Below are positions 1-9,356 of a stretch of DNA of 64,000 bases, in pieces (positions within the stretch are counted from its first letter, which is position 1; every line of letters begins with the position of its first letter). The stretch spans positions 1,400,324 through 1,464,323 of the forward strand of contig OZ025793.1 in the NCBI GenBank assembly GCA_964019425.1, given 5' to 3'. Below the pieces are notes generated by a model. It was not told the DNA's origin, made no database searches, and saw only the letters and a program-made list of their open reading frames with translations. The DNA comes from Flectonema sp. DT1601. Its lineage: Eukaryota > Euglenozoa > Diplonemea > Diplonemida > Diplonemidae. Both the position numbers and the translations under genes were made by a program.

Positions 1-114
1 TCAATTACTGACAAGGACTACGCTGTCATCTGTGGTTTACCTGAATTCAACATGGCTATGTCGAAGGCTTGCAATCAATTAGGATTTAGTAAAGATAAGA
101 TCATTCAATGTTAA
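1..114 (+). CDS. C-terminal end of an FAD/NAD(P)H oxidoreductase (cytochrome b5 reductase / FNR-like), 5' truncated by window
   Basis: Frame 1 is open from the first base to TAA at 112-114, giving 37 residues. They read like the end of the NAD(P)-binding lobe of the ferredoxin-NADP reductase / cytochrome b5 reductase family. YAVICGLPEFNMAMSK corresponds to the family's CGPPxM loop after the last beta strand, and LGFSKDKIIQC corresponds to the closing helix and strand (LGxxxxxI). The usual CGPP is CGLP here. The FAD-binding half and the true start lie outside the window. It is on the same strand as every other gene here. Family recognition rests on a short stretch, so the substrate and electron acceptor cannot be told. 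Confidence 0.6.
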   Translation, partial: SITDKDYAVICGLPEFNMAMSKACNQLGFSKDKIIQC

Positions 115-362
115 TGATTACTACTTGTTAGTACTGATCTTCTTGTTTATGATATGAAGTACCACAGGCGGGAGGGATGGAAGTCGTGTCGGTTCTGTCT
201 TTCAATAGTTCTGAAGACTAGTGAAGGAGCTCACGGGTTCTTACTTACTACAAGATTTTTATTTCTTTTTGAAAACGCCTAAAGTTACTTTGTCTCCAGG
301 GTTTTCATTTTTTCCAGCAACCTCATATGCTTAGCACCCTTAGCACACATGGTTTTGGTCCG

Positions 363-586
363 GCGCAGTTATGACCCATAAACTGACTGTCATCTTACCT
401 GATCCTTTTGTTTTCATTTCTTGCTGAGTGATATGGCAATGTGCTGCCCAATTTTTGTGGTACTTTCGGTAAGCCCGCAGTACAATTATAGAGCTTTGGA
501 CAACTGGGAGTGACGGATCCTCGGTACTGTTCCGGGACTTCTTTCGTGGTATGTGGGCATATGGCACATATGGTCGTATTATAAAG
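363..586. repeat. Dispersed repeat family A, copy 1
   Basis: It matches 51828-52033 in the same orientation. A 63-bp core (397-459 versus 51858-51920) is identical by eye. Flanking blocks, including TAAGCCCGCAGTACAATTAT and GTATGTGGGCATATGGCACA, are conserved but separated by indels. No terminal inverted repeats or target-site duplication could be recognised. It could be an old transposon fragment, a SINE-like element or a structured noncoding RNA. Confidence 0.75.
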
Positions 587-686
587 GAAGCTGCTGTATA
601 TGGAATAAAAAAGATTTTTTTTTTTTTTTTCACCTTCCCCCCCTCATTTCTTTCTCCCCCCCCAGTCCCATTAAAAAGAAGTTATT

Positions 687-804
687 CCCTTTTTATGTTT
701 CCTGTTTTTGTAAAAGTGCCTTTTCTTTTGATATTAACAACTAAAAGTATTTTTTCATTCGTACTTAATACCTAACGTTGTTACCTTACGTTGTCAAAGT
801 TTCA
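687..804. repeat. Degenerate dispersed repeat, copy 1 (partner near 56106-56244)
   Basis: It shares ordered short blocks with 56106-56244: TTTTTATGTTT, ATTAACAACTA, TTAATACCTAA, GTTGTTAC and TTGTCAAAGTTTCA, with similar spacing. Overall identity is clearly lower than for family A, so this is an older or chance-inflated match in AT-rich DNA. Confidence 0.4.
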
Positions 805-861
805 TCGTCGCTCGCGGAATTTCTCTTTTGTTTTCATTAGTTTTTCAACCAATTAACAAAC

Positions 862-968
862 TCCGAAACCAACCACCATTTGTTTGTTGTCCTACGAATT
901 TTTGCGTTTGATTTTTTCGATTGACTGATGATTATTAATACTAACAAAACTAAGTAACTCTTGAAACT
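862..968. repeat. Local direct repeat, unit 1 (unit 2 at 1090-1178)
   Basis: Both units share CCGAAACCAAC, TTGTTTGTTGTCCTACGAA, ATTGACTGAT, ATTATTA and GTAACTCTTGAAACT in the same order. They differ by small indels and by a poly-T run in unit 2. This is a local duplication about 230 bp apart with no coding content. Confidence 0.65.
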
Positions 969-1089
969 AGAGAAGGGCAAACGTGATGAGTAGGACAGGC
1001 CTGGCACCGCAGTGTCCCCCCTTGCTTTCTTCGCTGAAGAGGGCTGGGTAAGGGGAATGGTCCGAAGAAAGATTGTTTTTAATCTTAGC

Positions 1090-1178
1090 CCGAAACCAAC
1101 TTGTTTGTTGTCCTACGAAATTTTGCCTTTTTTTTTTTTTTGATTGACTGATAATTATTAGTAGTAACTCTTGAAACT
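1090..1178. repeat. Local direct repeat, unit 2
   Basis: Second unit of the duplication at 862-968. It is slightly shorter, with a poly-T tract in place of the middle of unit 1. Confidence 0.65.
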
Positions 1179-2572
1179 GATTTACGAGAAATTTGGAATA
1201 AACTCACTGACAAGGAGTTTAAGATTTATAGCCTGAAACTACCAGTGTTAAACGGAACAGCAGAACAATTCATTTAATGTTTTTTTCACTACAATCTTAT
1301 TTTCTCAACTTCTAACTAATGTCCCCCAATTGGTCGCGAAGAAGCGAAGTTCTTTGAAAAATTACTTTTTTCCCCCGTTGTTCTTATTTTTTGTTTCCTT
1401 TTTTTTTTTCTTTGCAAGTGATAATTTCATTTAAATGTAAAGTTTGAAACTTAATAAAATAAAATGAAACTTTTAAAGTAACTTGTCCCACTTGAGACAG
1501 CTTCCCGACGTCTTTTGATCGCCTTTGGTGAACATCAGCCAAGAGATTTGTCTCCAACGCTTTTAATTTTCCTTTTGTACCTACAAATGGAGAATCGTGA
1601 CATGACTTTTGTTCCAGAGTAAAAAATATAAAAAGCAAAGTATTTTTTTTTTTTTTTTTTTTTAATGTTATGATGTATACTACAACTATATTATAATATA
1701 TTATTAACTTTCGAAGAGTTTCATTTGGTGACTTTTGAAATTCCTTGCGTGAGTGAGTGTCGCTTCCCAGTAGATTTTTCTTTTTTCAGTCATCTCATTT
1801 TCGTTAATATTTTTTCCACAAAACGTGCGACTGAAGGTTGGCTGGCACTCTGCCGTTACCTTCCAGAAATGCTTAAGTAGCTTGAGGTTACTTTTCTCCC
1901 GCCCGTTCTAGCGAACGTGGCGATAGTAATATGAAGGCTTCTGATTTTGAAAAATCTCTCTTTTTATTTTATTTTATTTTTTATTTTTAATAATATTTTA
2001 CAACTTTGAAAAAAAATAACATTTTGTCCTCCTTTTGAGAGGTTCCTTTTTTTCTTTTTTTTTTTTTTGTTCTAATTTTTTATAACAAAATTTAAACTCA
2101 ACCCTCCTAAACGTTGTCTGCATTAGATTCTCTTCTGTAGACTCTCTGATGAGAATCAAACTGAGCTGTGGTACGTCATCCCGTAGGTATCAGCCAGGCC
2201 TTCAGGATTTCAATAAATATTTTTTGTAGTAAAGGGCGTGCCGTCAGTTTGTTAGTTGACCCGAAATACGGATATTGCAGAGCGTGTCTCTCAACCATCC
2301 ACACAAATATAAAATGATTGCTTTTAATTAAGAAGCAAGTTCAATGAAACGAGCTAGAGTCCGACTGCCATCTTCCCATCTTACGACTTTTAATGCAAGA
2401 AGACTCCCTTGTCAGGGTGACACCCGGACAGGTGACTTGTTAATTTTCAACTAAATAATTATTTTGTGTTTAAATTAAATAACTTTCTCTACTTCACCAG
2501 CTGGCAGTAAACAAAATTATAAGAAATCGAAATAACAACAAAAACAAACCCAGTTAGCGATAGATTTCTGTT

Positions 2573-2592
2573 GTTAAGTTCTCTCCCACCAG
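2573..2592 (+). promoter_or_regulatory. 3' splice-acceptor-like site 13 nt before the ArsC-like ATG
   Basis: The pyrimidine-rich tract ends in CTCTCCCACCAG, and the gene's ATG follows at 2606. It is one of nine such sites placed just before ATGs in this window, so it is a candidate trans-splice acceptor. Confidence 0.5.
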
Positions 2593-2605
2593 TTGAATAC
2601 AATTG

Positions 2606-2986
2606 ATGTCCCTGTTAGGAATTCATTGTACCCGCAGGATGATGTCAACAGGGTGTCGTATTTGGCACAATCCAAAATGCTCAAAGTCTCGTCAAACATT
2701 AAAACTGCTTGAAGACCGCGGTATTGAACACACGGTGTATAAATATTTAGAGGAAAAACCCACCGCAGCTGATATCGAACAAGTCATTACGAAACTGGGG
2801 ATTGAACCACGGCAGCTGTTGCGTAAGTCGGAAGCATCGTACAAGTCGCGTAATTTAGAAGACAAGAATTCTGACCTCATCACTGCGATGGTTTCTGATC
2901 CAATTCTAATTGAGAGGCCCATCGTAGTCACAACGGAAGCTGCGAGAGTTGGGAGGCCTCCAGAGCGAGTTCTCGAGATTTTGTAA
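2606..2986 (+). CDS. ArsC/Spx-family thioredoxin-fold reductase (arsenate reductase-like)
   Basis: The 126-residue product matches glutaredoxin-linked ArsC proteins over nearly its whole length. NPKCSKSRQTL carries the catalytic Cys with the CxxxR-type loop. LLRKSEASYK holds the first oxyanion-binding Arg. LIERPIVV and the GRPPERVLEIL ending hold the second and third Arg positions. In the family these residues reduce arsenate to arsenite using glutathione/glutaredoxin. All key residues appear present, so activity is plausible, although eukaryotic and YffB-like members can have other roles. ATG 2606 follows an acceptor-like AG; a second start at 2642 would remove a short basic leader that could target an organelle. 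There is no intron. The family is mainly bacterial, which makes old lateral transfer possible. Confidence 0.8.
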   Translation: MSLLGIHCTRRMMSTGCRIWHNPKCSKSRQTLKLLEDRGIEHTVYKYLEEKPTAADIEQVITKLGIEPRQLLRKSEASYKSRNLEDKNSDLITAMVSDPILIERPIVVTTEAARVGRPPERVLEIL

Positions 2987-3135
2987 TGTTGTGAAAGATT
3001 CAAGTGGGGTATCTAATCCTGTGATGAGACAGAACTTGGGAAGTAATTTATTTTAAGTTCATAACATGTAGTCGTTCGATAGTTCTACTAAACATTAGTT
3101 GTTGTAGTTTCTGATGGGAAGGTGTCTTGTGTTTT

Positions 3136-3155
3136 AATTTATTTATCTTCAACAG
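3136..3155 (+). promoter_or_regulatory. 3' splice-acceptor-like site 19 nt before the POC1 ATG
   Basis: TTTATTTATCTTCAACAG ends at 3155 and the ATG is at 3175. Only 169 bases separate the preceding stop codon from this AG. That leaves little room for a promoter plus a 5' exon plus an intron, and I see no GTATGT or GTAAGT there. Confidence 0.55.
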
Positions 3156-3174
3156 ATCATTTTAAAACAAAGAG

Positions 3175-4875
3175 ATGGCTTCCCTTCGCAGCCGCACTCC
3201 TGTTCGTGATGACGGTCCAGCGACGCTACTCGACCCTTCCTGCCCGCAGTTAGAAAGAACTTTTCGGGGTCACAGAGGTATGGTACGCGGTGTGTCGTTC
3301 AGTCCAACAATGCAGCAATTATCAACTGGATCAGATGATGGATTAGTTATGGTTTGGAACTTTAAAACTAGCATGAGAGCGTATCGCTATATTGGACACA
3401 AGGCAGCAGTTAATGCGGTTACATTCTCTCCAACTGGTGACGTACTCGCTTCTGCATCGACTGATAAGACAGTAAAGCTTTGGATTCCAACAGTTCAAGG
3501 AGAGAGCACAACTATAAAAGGACACAGCGGGGCAGTGAGAAGCGTTTCGTTTTCACCCGATGGGAGAAAGATTTTGACTGCCTCAGATGACAAAACTCTG
3601 AAGTTGTGGAGCGTAGCAACTCATCGATTTATTAACACTTTATCTGGGCACACTTCATGGGTTCGATCCTGTGCCATTAGCCCTGATGGAAGGCTCGCAG
3701 CCTCTGGTGCTGATGATAAACAGCTAAAGTTGTGGGACTTGGAGAGGAGGAACTGCATCGCTACTTTTTACGATCACCAGGCTGCTGTCAGTTCGGTCGC
3801 TTTTCACCCAGACGGTACCTGCATTGCTGCGGCTAGTCACGATTCTACAATAAAGCTGTGGGACCTTCGTATGAATCGCGAGTTACTTCAACACTACAAC
3901 GCTCATGATGATCAGGTCAACAGCCTCTCATTTCACGTGTCTGGAGATTGGTTGCTCTCAACTAGCAACGATGCGACTGTAAAGGTTTGGGATGTGAGAG
4001 AGGGCTATCTAGCGTACGTAGTGTCAGCACACAGTGGGGGGGTCTCAAGTGGGGAGTTTTCGCCAAACGGAGAATTCTTTGCGACTGGTGGATGTGATAA
4101 CATGGTCATGGTTTGGAAATCCAATTTCGACAAACATGAACGTCTCCCACAGGCGCAGACTCAAACTCAAACTCAAATACAACATTCCCAACAAACAGTA
4201 AGAAGAGGTCCCCCAGTTGATGTTACAAACCTTTCTCACAACTCGTCACGCGTTTCTAAATTGCAGAAGTCAGCGGAACTGAAAACTCAAAAGCTCCCAT
4301 CTCAACCGGCTCCTGAAGTGCCTTCTACTGGCAGGGTTGCCGAAAGGTTTGAAACTCAGGCATACAAACCACCAGCTCTCCCTCTTGAGATTGGTTCTGG
4401 TGCTGAGCTGAGCGATAAAATGGAACAAATCTTTCGACAACTCGATATCATATCCGGGACGATGCAGAGATTTCAGGAAAGAGTTGCATACTTAGAAGAC
4501 AAAAGTTTGGAAACTCAACCAGCTGTTGTACAACCGACTATTGCAGCAATAGAAGCTAGACAGGATAAGTCCGATGCAGAGCTTCAGAATATCGCAGCGC
4601 TGCTACTCGAATCGAATAAAAAGAACGAGCAAGTGATCACACAGTTGGCGTCTACAATTCAGTCGATGCAACTTCAGATGCAATCCTCTGATGCTGTTGC
4701 TCAACAAAAACCACAGCAACAGCAAATGGAAGTATCACCTGCTGCTGACACTACCGGAACTGAATTCCCTCGGGAGACGACCGAGCCACGCGATTTGCAA
4801 GAGCAGTTACGTCTCTTACAAGAAGAAGAAAAAGCGCTTTGGGGGAAAGCTGAACAGGAAGCGTGTCCTCCGTAA
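3175..4875 (+). CDS. POC1: POC1 centriolar WD40 protein
   Basis: The product is 566 residues. Seven WD40 repeats fill about residues 20-312. Each has the GH...WD or GH...W signature (for example GHKAAVNAVTFSP and DDKTLKLW) and is about 42 residues long. A Gln/Thr-rich linker follows (around residues 325-345). A C-terminal coiled coil (about 415-450, DKMEQIFRQLDIISGTMQRF) matches the POC1-type tail, with a final Glu-rich helix. POC1 proteins sit in the centriole/basal-body inner scaffold and stabilise triplet microtubules. Length and order (propeller, linker, coiled coil) fit POC1A/B better than other WD40 proteins. Its presence implies the organism builds basal bodies at some stage. Uninterrupted single exon; the start is fixed by the acceptor just upstream and by the WD40 register. 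Confidence 0.9.
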   Translation: MASLRSRTPVRDDGPATLLDPSCPQLERTFRGHRGMVRGVSFSPTMQQLSTGSDDGLVMVWNFKTSMRAYRYIGHKAAVNAVTFSPTGDVLASASTDKTVKLWIPTVQGESTTIKGHSGAVRSVSFSPDGRKILTASDDKTLKLWSVATHRFINTLSGHTSWVRSCAISPDGRLAASGADDKQLKLWDLERRNCIATFYDHQAAVSSVAFHPDGTCIAAASHDSTIKLWDLRMNRELLQHYNAHDDQVNSLSFHVSGDWLLSTSNDATVKVWDVREGYLAYVVSAHSGGVSSGEFSPNGEFFATGGCDNMVMVWKSNFDKHERLPQAQTQTQTQIQHSQQTVRRGPPVDVTNLSHNSSRVSKLQKSAELKTQKLPSQPAPEVPSTGRVAERFETQAYKPPALPLEIGSGAELSDKMEQIFRQLDIISGTMQRFQERVAYLEDKSLETQPAVVQPTIAAIEARQDKSDAELQNIAALLLESNKKNEQVITQLASTIQSMQLQMQSSDAVAQQKPQQQQMEVSPAADTTGTEFPRETTEPRDLQEQLRLLQEEEKALWGKAEQEACPP

Positions 4876-5616
4876 AAAGATAGAAACTGCTCTGCTTGCA
4901 GTGAATTAATTAATTGATTTCTTTTATTTCTGCTACTCAACCACACGTTGAGTTTCCCATTAGAGTCCTATCCCTCCTTCCCCTTTCCAACTTCGCTATT
5001 TCATAAGTAGTTCCCACCCCCTTAGATAAAACAGTACGGTCAGTAGGCATCTTACATGATCACGGCCCCCTCCCATACTAACAACTTCTTAGTTGTGCGG
5101 TCTCAGTCACCAAGAGAAGAGAATTGTGAGATTCAAACAGGAAAAAGAACCAACTGCAGTCCATTATTAGTACTGCGAAGGGTCGCTTTTATCGTTCGAA
5201 TTTGTTTACAACAGCTGTGTGGCTGTGTGGTTAATTTTGGATTATTTTTTTTCTCTCTTTAGACTTTAGTTCGTCACGAGAATTTAACATTCTATTGTTT
5301 CTGTAGTGACCACCACCCTCCATAGAGATCTTCGCAGTGTTAGTGAGTGCTATGTTTTCCTACAGACTGTAGAAATAGATTTTCTACTTTTTCTTAAAAA
5401 AGAATTTTTTATTTTTTATTCTCGTTTCTTTTGTTGAGTTCTGTTATCGGGTGCCGCAGAGTTGCTCAAGTGTAGCGTTTCACGCTGCGAGCAAGTGGAA
5501 GAGTACCTTGAGACGGAGTGACTTCAATTTCGCCGATCTAATTTATTTTGACGCTTCAGAGAGAAGTAACTACTACTCAACCTGTTGTTATTATTATTTC
5601 TTCAGTGTCATCACAG
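4876..5616. other. Intergenic region, no gene seen
   Basis: This stretch of 741 bases lies between POC1 and the PhyH-like gene. The only frames are short and start in low-complexity DNA. Two AG sites (ending 5605 and 5616) lie just before the next ATG. It probably contains 3' and 5' flanks and any promoter. Confidence 0.5.
5586..5605 (+). promoter_or_regulatory. 3' splice-acceptor-like site 11 nt before the PhyH-like ATG
   Basis: TTATTATTATTTCTTCAG ends at 5605, a strong pyrimidine-rich acceptor. A second AG abuts the ATG at 5617. This favours ATG 5617 over an in-frame upstream start inside the tract. Confidence 0.55.
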
Positions 5617-8600
5617 ATGGAAGAGTGGAGAGTTCCTTCATCAGGTCACCTGACGTGTGCCAATGACGGGATAGTAATAAAAGTGCTCAACGGTGTGTCT
5701 GAATCTCTTCGTGTAAACGGCAATCGTTTGTCCACACGTGACGATGAGAGCATTCGTATAAAAGTGAAGAAGGGAGACAAGTTGACTTCGACGAAGGAAT
5801 GTTTGCTTGCCGTTAGTACAAAAACAGCAAAAGTAAAAAGAAGTTTGAAAAAGAAAAAAGTAGTGAAAAGGGTAGCAAGAGAAGAGTTGCCACAAACGAT
5901 GGCGTCAACGCTGCTGGGCAAGTTGTTGAATGCGGTTCAGAGTAAGACGACAGCAACCGAGAAAACGCAGCAGGGAGAACTCTACGAGGCTGCTTTAGAC
6001 CAGCTCGCTGATTCTCTCTTTGGACTCGACTTGGAAACTGTGGTTCAGTCGCTGACGGGTGACAGCTCTTCAAAAATTGCAACGATATTTCTCCCTGAGG
6101 AGCAGAAGCCCAGCTACCCATTCCATGCTACTCCGCATGATGCGCTTTCGTTGTACCGAAGAGTTCCTCGTTCGGTATTGAGCCTCCCTCTACCTCCTCA
6201 TGTTTCGATGCAATTTGAACAAATCTTCAACTACTTCTCATCTGGAGCAGCTCTATTGTCGACATCACAAACAGCGCCAAACGTGTCAGCGAAGTTGGTT
6301 GTTGTGAAGGGAGACGAGGAGGGTTCAGAGAGGGGGGCATTCAAACCTGATTTTGGTAGCAAGCCTTTCTCTGCATTTGTTATTCAAGTCGATGGTTTAG
6401 CTGAGTGGGGAGGAAGTGAATTAGAGTCAGGTGATGTTTGTTACATTCCTGAAGTATGCGGCACGTTGGAAGTAACATCAGTGCACGGATGCGCTTCGAT
6501 CGTAGTTTCGTTTTGTTGGAACACAATCTCAGAGTTGGTGAAACCTGTTTGTAGTCAACTTACTGAGGGCGCGGATTGTTCCGTTTCTATGTCAGAACAT
6601 TTATCAAATCTGTACAACTCTTGGGGAACCTTTCCAACTCAGTTTACTTCAGACCTACTCCGTCTATCTCGAGAATACAATCACCATCGAGAGAGTTACT
6701 TGCGTATTAATCAACCAGTGGGGTCAGTGAGGAGCCCATTGCTTTCGGGGACGCTGCACGCGAAAATGGATTTTATTAACTTCCACCGTGTTGCCTGTGA
6801 AACTATTTCAAAACTTGAAAACAACGCTGACTGTGGCATCAATTACCAAAACCAAGCTGCGATTGGTACTGTTGCTGATTTCACCGAGTACGGTGTTGCG
6901 GCATTCGAAATAGCTCACAAGGGGTCATCACTGACAAACATCTTATCAACTGTCATTTCACTGAGTGAACAAACACCTTTATCGGAGACTGATACTATAA
7001 AAGAAAGACACCCAAAGGGATTCTTCCCCGTTCATTATCGACTCAATAGACAAGACATGGGGCTCCACATGGACACTTCTCCTACATGCGCTGTTAGGAT
7101 GTTTTTGGCAAATATTCTGAATGGGGGTGTTGGTCAGTTTCTTCAACATCACCTCGGTAGCAAGTCTCGTTTAGTTGAGCTTTCTTGTTTATTGTCACAC
7201 CCGGGAGCGAAGGGTCAGCCACCGCACAGCGACTCGACAAGTAGATCATTAGATTCTTGCAGTCCTGCTCACTTAATATCTGTCTTCGTACCTCTTGTAG
7301 ATGTGACTGAAGAAATGGGACCTCTGGAAGTGTGGCCGCGAACACATTCAATAGTTCAGCTTCTCCCAAACTCTCTCTCCCTCTTGCGCTCAAACACTAT
7401 TCAAACTGGTGGATTTCGAGAGTTCTTCTCAGAAGCAGAAGAACAGCAAAACACAGATGACCTCCCCAAGTCTCCGCTCAGTAATATTTCCTTAACTAGT
7501 GTCTGTGCAACAGTGCCTAAGGGACACGCAGTTTGTATGGACAGCCGATTGTATCACAGAGGGTCTACAAACAGCAGCGATAAAACAAGACCTGTTTTCT
7601 ATTTTACTTTTGCCTCAGAGGAAGGAGAATTACCTGAAGGATCAACTTATTCTTTATTAGAGAGCATGGAGGGGAAAGTTCTCTCTGATTTTTGGACTTC
7701 ATCGAACAAGCACACCAAAGAGAAGCCATCTGAGGGATGTGAGCCTGCCGAAGTGATTTCTCTTTCTTCGGAGTTTAGTTCAGAAATCAGAAACCATCTT
7801 CATGATGGAAACACTCGATCGATAATCCAGAGACTCCCTCCTTGTACTGTTAGAGGTGCTAATCAACAACAAGAACGATCTGAAGATACATTACACGACC
7901 ACTTAGTAGATGTCCAGGAAATTCTAATTCAAGAACACGGACAAGCTGAGATGAACCGTTTAGCCTCAAAGTCTAAAAGCAAAAGGGGAAATATGAAAAA
8001 AGAAAATGGAATCTTAGCAGCACTTGAATGGATTAAAAACTCGACCGAAGAGATACGAGAAACTGCGGGGAGTCAAATACAAAACGGGGAATGTTATTTA
8101 ATACACAAACAACTAGCACTATCTCCATGTTCTGAAGCTGTTGCGCTGCGGGCTGATATATGCGGGGAGAGCGTGTGTGTGACAGTCGGCGATCATTTTG
8201 TTCACAAAATATGTGAGTCGTTGATGCTCTCAGAGTATCATTCTGTCAGTGCAACCTTTTGTATTATAAAACCTCTTTGCAGTTCGCACAACTTGGCATC
8301 AGAATGCTCTCCTCAGAAAGATGTTTTCATCATCCGTTGTACCTCAGATGGGTGTCTCAGTAAGTTAGCTGACTTGTTGCCACTCACACAAGCCCTTCGC
8401 CTTCAGCACCCGTCAGCAACTGCAATAATTTCGAATACCTCCGACTGCAACGATTCGATCTTTTTGACGATTAGTGCGGAAAAACGATGTTCGCTGCTTC
8501 CCATCAACTTTATGAGAAAAAGAGAGATTGATCCTTCGTATTTGAGAGACAACTCTCTCAAGGGTTGGAAATATTTTGAATCCACGCGAGTATATCCTGT

Positions 8601-9021
8601 TCCCAACGAAGATGACTTACCGAAAGTTTTGTATTTTATTGAGCGAAGTAATGACACTGAAGGAGGACAGACGGATGGCGTACTGCAGGCGAACCCTTTG
8701 GCGGTAGTCAAGTCTGTTTGTAGTCCTTCTGAGTTTCCTCCGATCTCGTCGATTGTTTCAAAGGCTGTTCAAGATCTTCTTACTGAAGGAGTTCTGTCTT
8801 CGTCAGATCTCTTTGTTGTGACCCTTCCGACATCATCTCTGTTAACAAATCAATTCATTATCGTATCAGGTGATCCTCTCGCTACTACTTTCCTCAAGCA
8901 CATGGAGTCACAATCAGTTGACAGTAATAGCTTACCTTTGAAAACATCACTTCATCAGATGCTCTCCTGCAAGACTGAGTTGCAAACGGAGTTGAGAAAA
9001 CTCTTCTTGTTGTTGGGCTGA
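5617..9021 (+). CDS. Very long PhyH-like Fe(II)/2-oxoglutarate dioxygenase
   Basis: From ATG 5617 the product has 1,134 residues. The frame extends upstream, but only through a splice-acceptor tract. The recognisable core is in the middle: PPHSDS gives the HxD iron ligands (His537, Asp539), DSRLYHRGSTNS gives the distal His647, and KTRPVF gives Arg658, 11 residues on, for the 2-oxoglutarate carboxylate. MGPLEVWPRTH is the usual PhyH strand between them. This is a complete facial triad, so an active oxygenase is plausible. The family hydroxylates lipids, small metabolites or protein residues; the substrate is unknown here. Family members usually have about 250-350 residues. The N-terminal 500 residues (Lys-rich near 80-95, perhaps a second cupin-like half) and the C-terminal 480 residues match nothing I know. 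No intron. Confidence 0.7.
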   Translation: MEEWRVPSSGHLTCANDGIVIKVLNGVSESLRVNGNRLSTRDDESIRIKVKKGDKLTSTKECLLAVSTKTAKVKRSLKKKKVVKRVAREELPQTMASTLLGKLLNAVQSKTTATEKTQQGELYEAALDQLADSLFGLDLETVVQSLTGDSSSKIATIFLPEEQKPSYPFHATPHDALSLYRRVPRSVLSLPLPPHVSMQFEQIFNYFSSGAALLSTSQTAPNVSAKLVVVKGDEEGSERGAFKPDFGSKPFSAFVIQVDGLAEWGGSELESGDVCYIPEVCGTLEVTSVHGCASIVVSFCWNTISELVKPVCSQLTEGADCSVSMSEHLSNLYNSWGTFPTQFTSDLLRLSREYNHHRESYLRINQPVGSVRSPLLSGTLHAKMDFINFHRVACETISKLENNADCGINYQNQAAIGTVADFTEYGVAAFEIAHKGSSLTNILSTVISLSEQTPLSETDTIKERHPKGFFPVHYRLNRQDMGLHMDTSPTCAVRMFLANILNGGVGQFLQHHLGSKSRLVELSCLLSHPGAKGQPPHSDSTSRSLDSCSPAHLISVFVPLVDVTEEMGPLEVWPRTHSIVQLLPNSLSLLRSNTIQTGGFREFFSEAEEQQNTDDLPKSPLSNISLTSVCATVPKGHAVCMDSRLYHRGSTNSSDKTRPVFYFTFASEEGELPEGSTYSLLESMEGKVLSDFWTSSNKHTKEKPSEGCEPAEVISLSSEFSSEIRNHLHDGNTRSIIQRLPPCTVRGANQQQERSEDTLHDHLVDVQEILIQEHGQAEMNRLASKSKSKRGNMKKENGILAALEWIKNSTEEIRETAGSQIQNGECYLIHKQLALSPCSEAVALRADICGESVCVTVGDHFVHKICESLMLSEYHSVSATFCIIKPLCSSHNLASECSPQKDVFIIRCTSDGCLSKLADLLPLTQALRLQHPSATAIISNTSDCNDSIFLTISAEKRCSLLPINFMRKREIDPSYLRDNSLKGWKYFESTRVYPVPNEDDLPKVLYFIERSNDTEGGQTDGVLQANPLAVVKSVCSPSEFPPISSIVSKAVQDLLTEGVLSSSDLFVVTLPTSSLLTNQFIIVSGDPLATTFLKHMESQSVDSNSLPLKTSLHQMLSCKTELQTELRKLFLLLG

Positions 9022-9356
9022 AACTATTTTATATTATTATCAAGTTCTGGTTGTCGCTTTCTACATGCAATTCGTGGAAATAATTTGAACGACTTCCAAC
9101 AGCTGATAGAACAACTGAAATGTTGCGGAGCTTTGTTTTGCTACTTGACGACGACATTAATATTATATTTCTACAGGGGAACGACAGCCGGATAAAATGT
9201 TTGCGTTTTTTTGATTTTACTTATTCCGAAGCAATTAATTCCTTTTCGAATTGTACTTCGAATCGCTACTCAGACTGTTAGATTAACTACGAAGTCTTTC
9301 TCAGTTAGTTATTGTTGTGATTCTTTATTTTTGCTTACAGCATCTCATTCCTAATC
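9022..9356. other. Intergenic region, no gene seen
   Basis: 335 AT-rich bases between the PhyH-like stop and the next ATG. It ends in a strong acceptor-like tract at 9321-9340. Nothing else is recognised. Confidence 0.5.
9321..9340 (+). promoter_or_regulatory. 3' splice-acceptor-like site 16 nt before ATG 9357
   Basis: TTCTTTATTTTTGCTTACAG ends at 9340 and the ATG is at 9357. It supports this ATG as a genuine start even though the downstream exon structure is unclear. Confidence 0.55.

Larger units (their letters stand above)
115..2605. other. 2.5-kb noncoding, AT-rich region with poly-T tracts and dispersed repeats
   Basis: No convincing coding sequence on either strand; the longest frames are low-complexity or run antisense through a dispersed repeat. 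It holds long poly-T runs (around 610-631, 1125-1141, 1645-1663, 2048-2069), a repeat shared with 51.8-52.0 kb, a weaker repeat shared with 56.1-56.2 kb, and a local direct duplication. The last few hundred bases before 2606 may hold the promoter of the following gene array, but I see no named element. Confidence 0.6.

Noticed and set aside
340-633. 97-codon antisense frame
   Set aside because: It runs through dispersed repeat A and a poly-A tract. The partner copy at 51.9-52.2 kb keeps only a short part in frame, so it may be a transposon scrap but not a supported gene.
5548-5616. Upstream in-frame start for the PhyH-like gene
   Set aside because: The extension reads through a pyrimidine-rich acceptor tract and encodes low-complexity residues. 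ATG 5617 right after the AG fits the pattern of the other genes.
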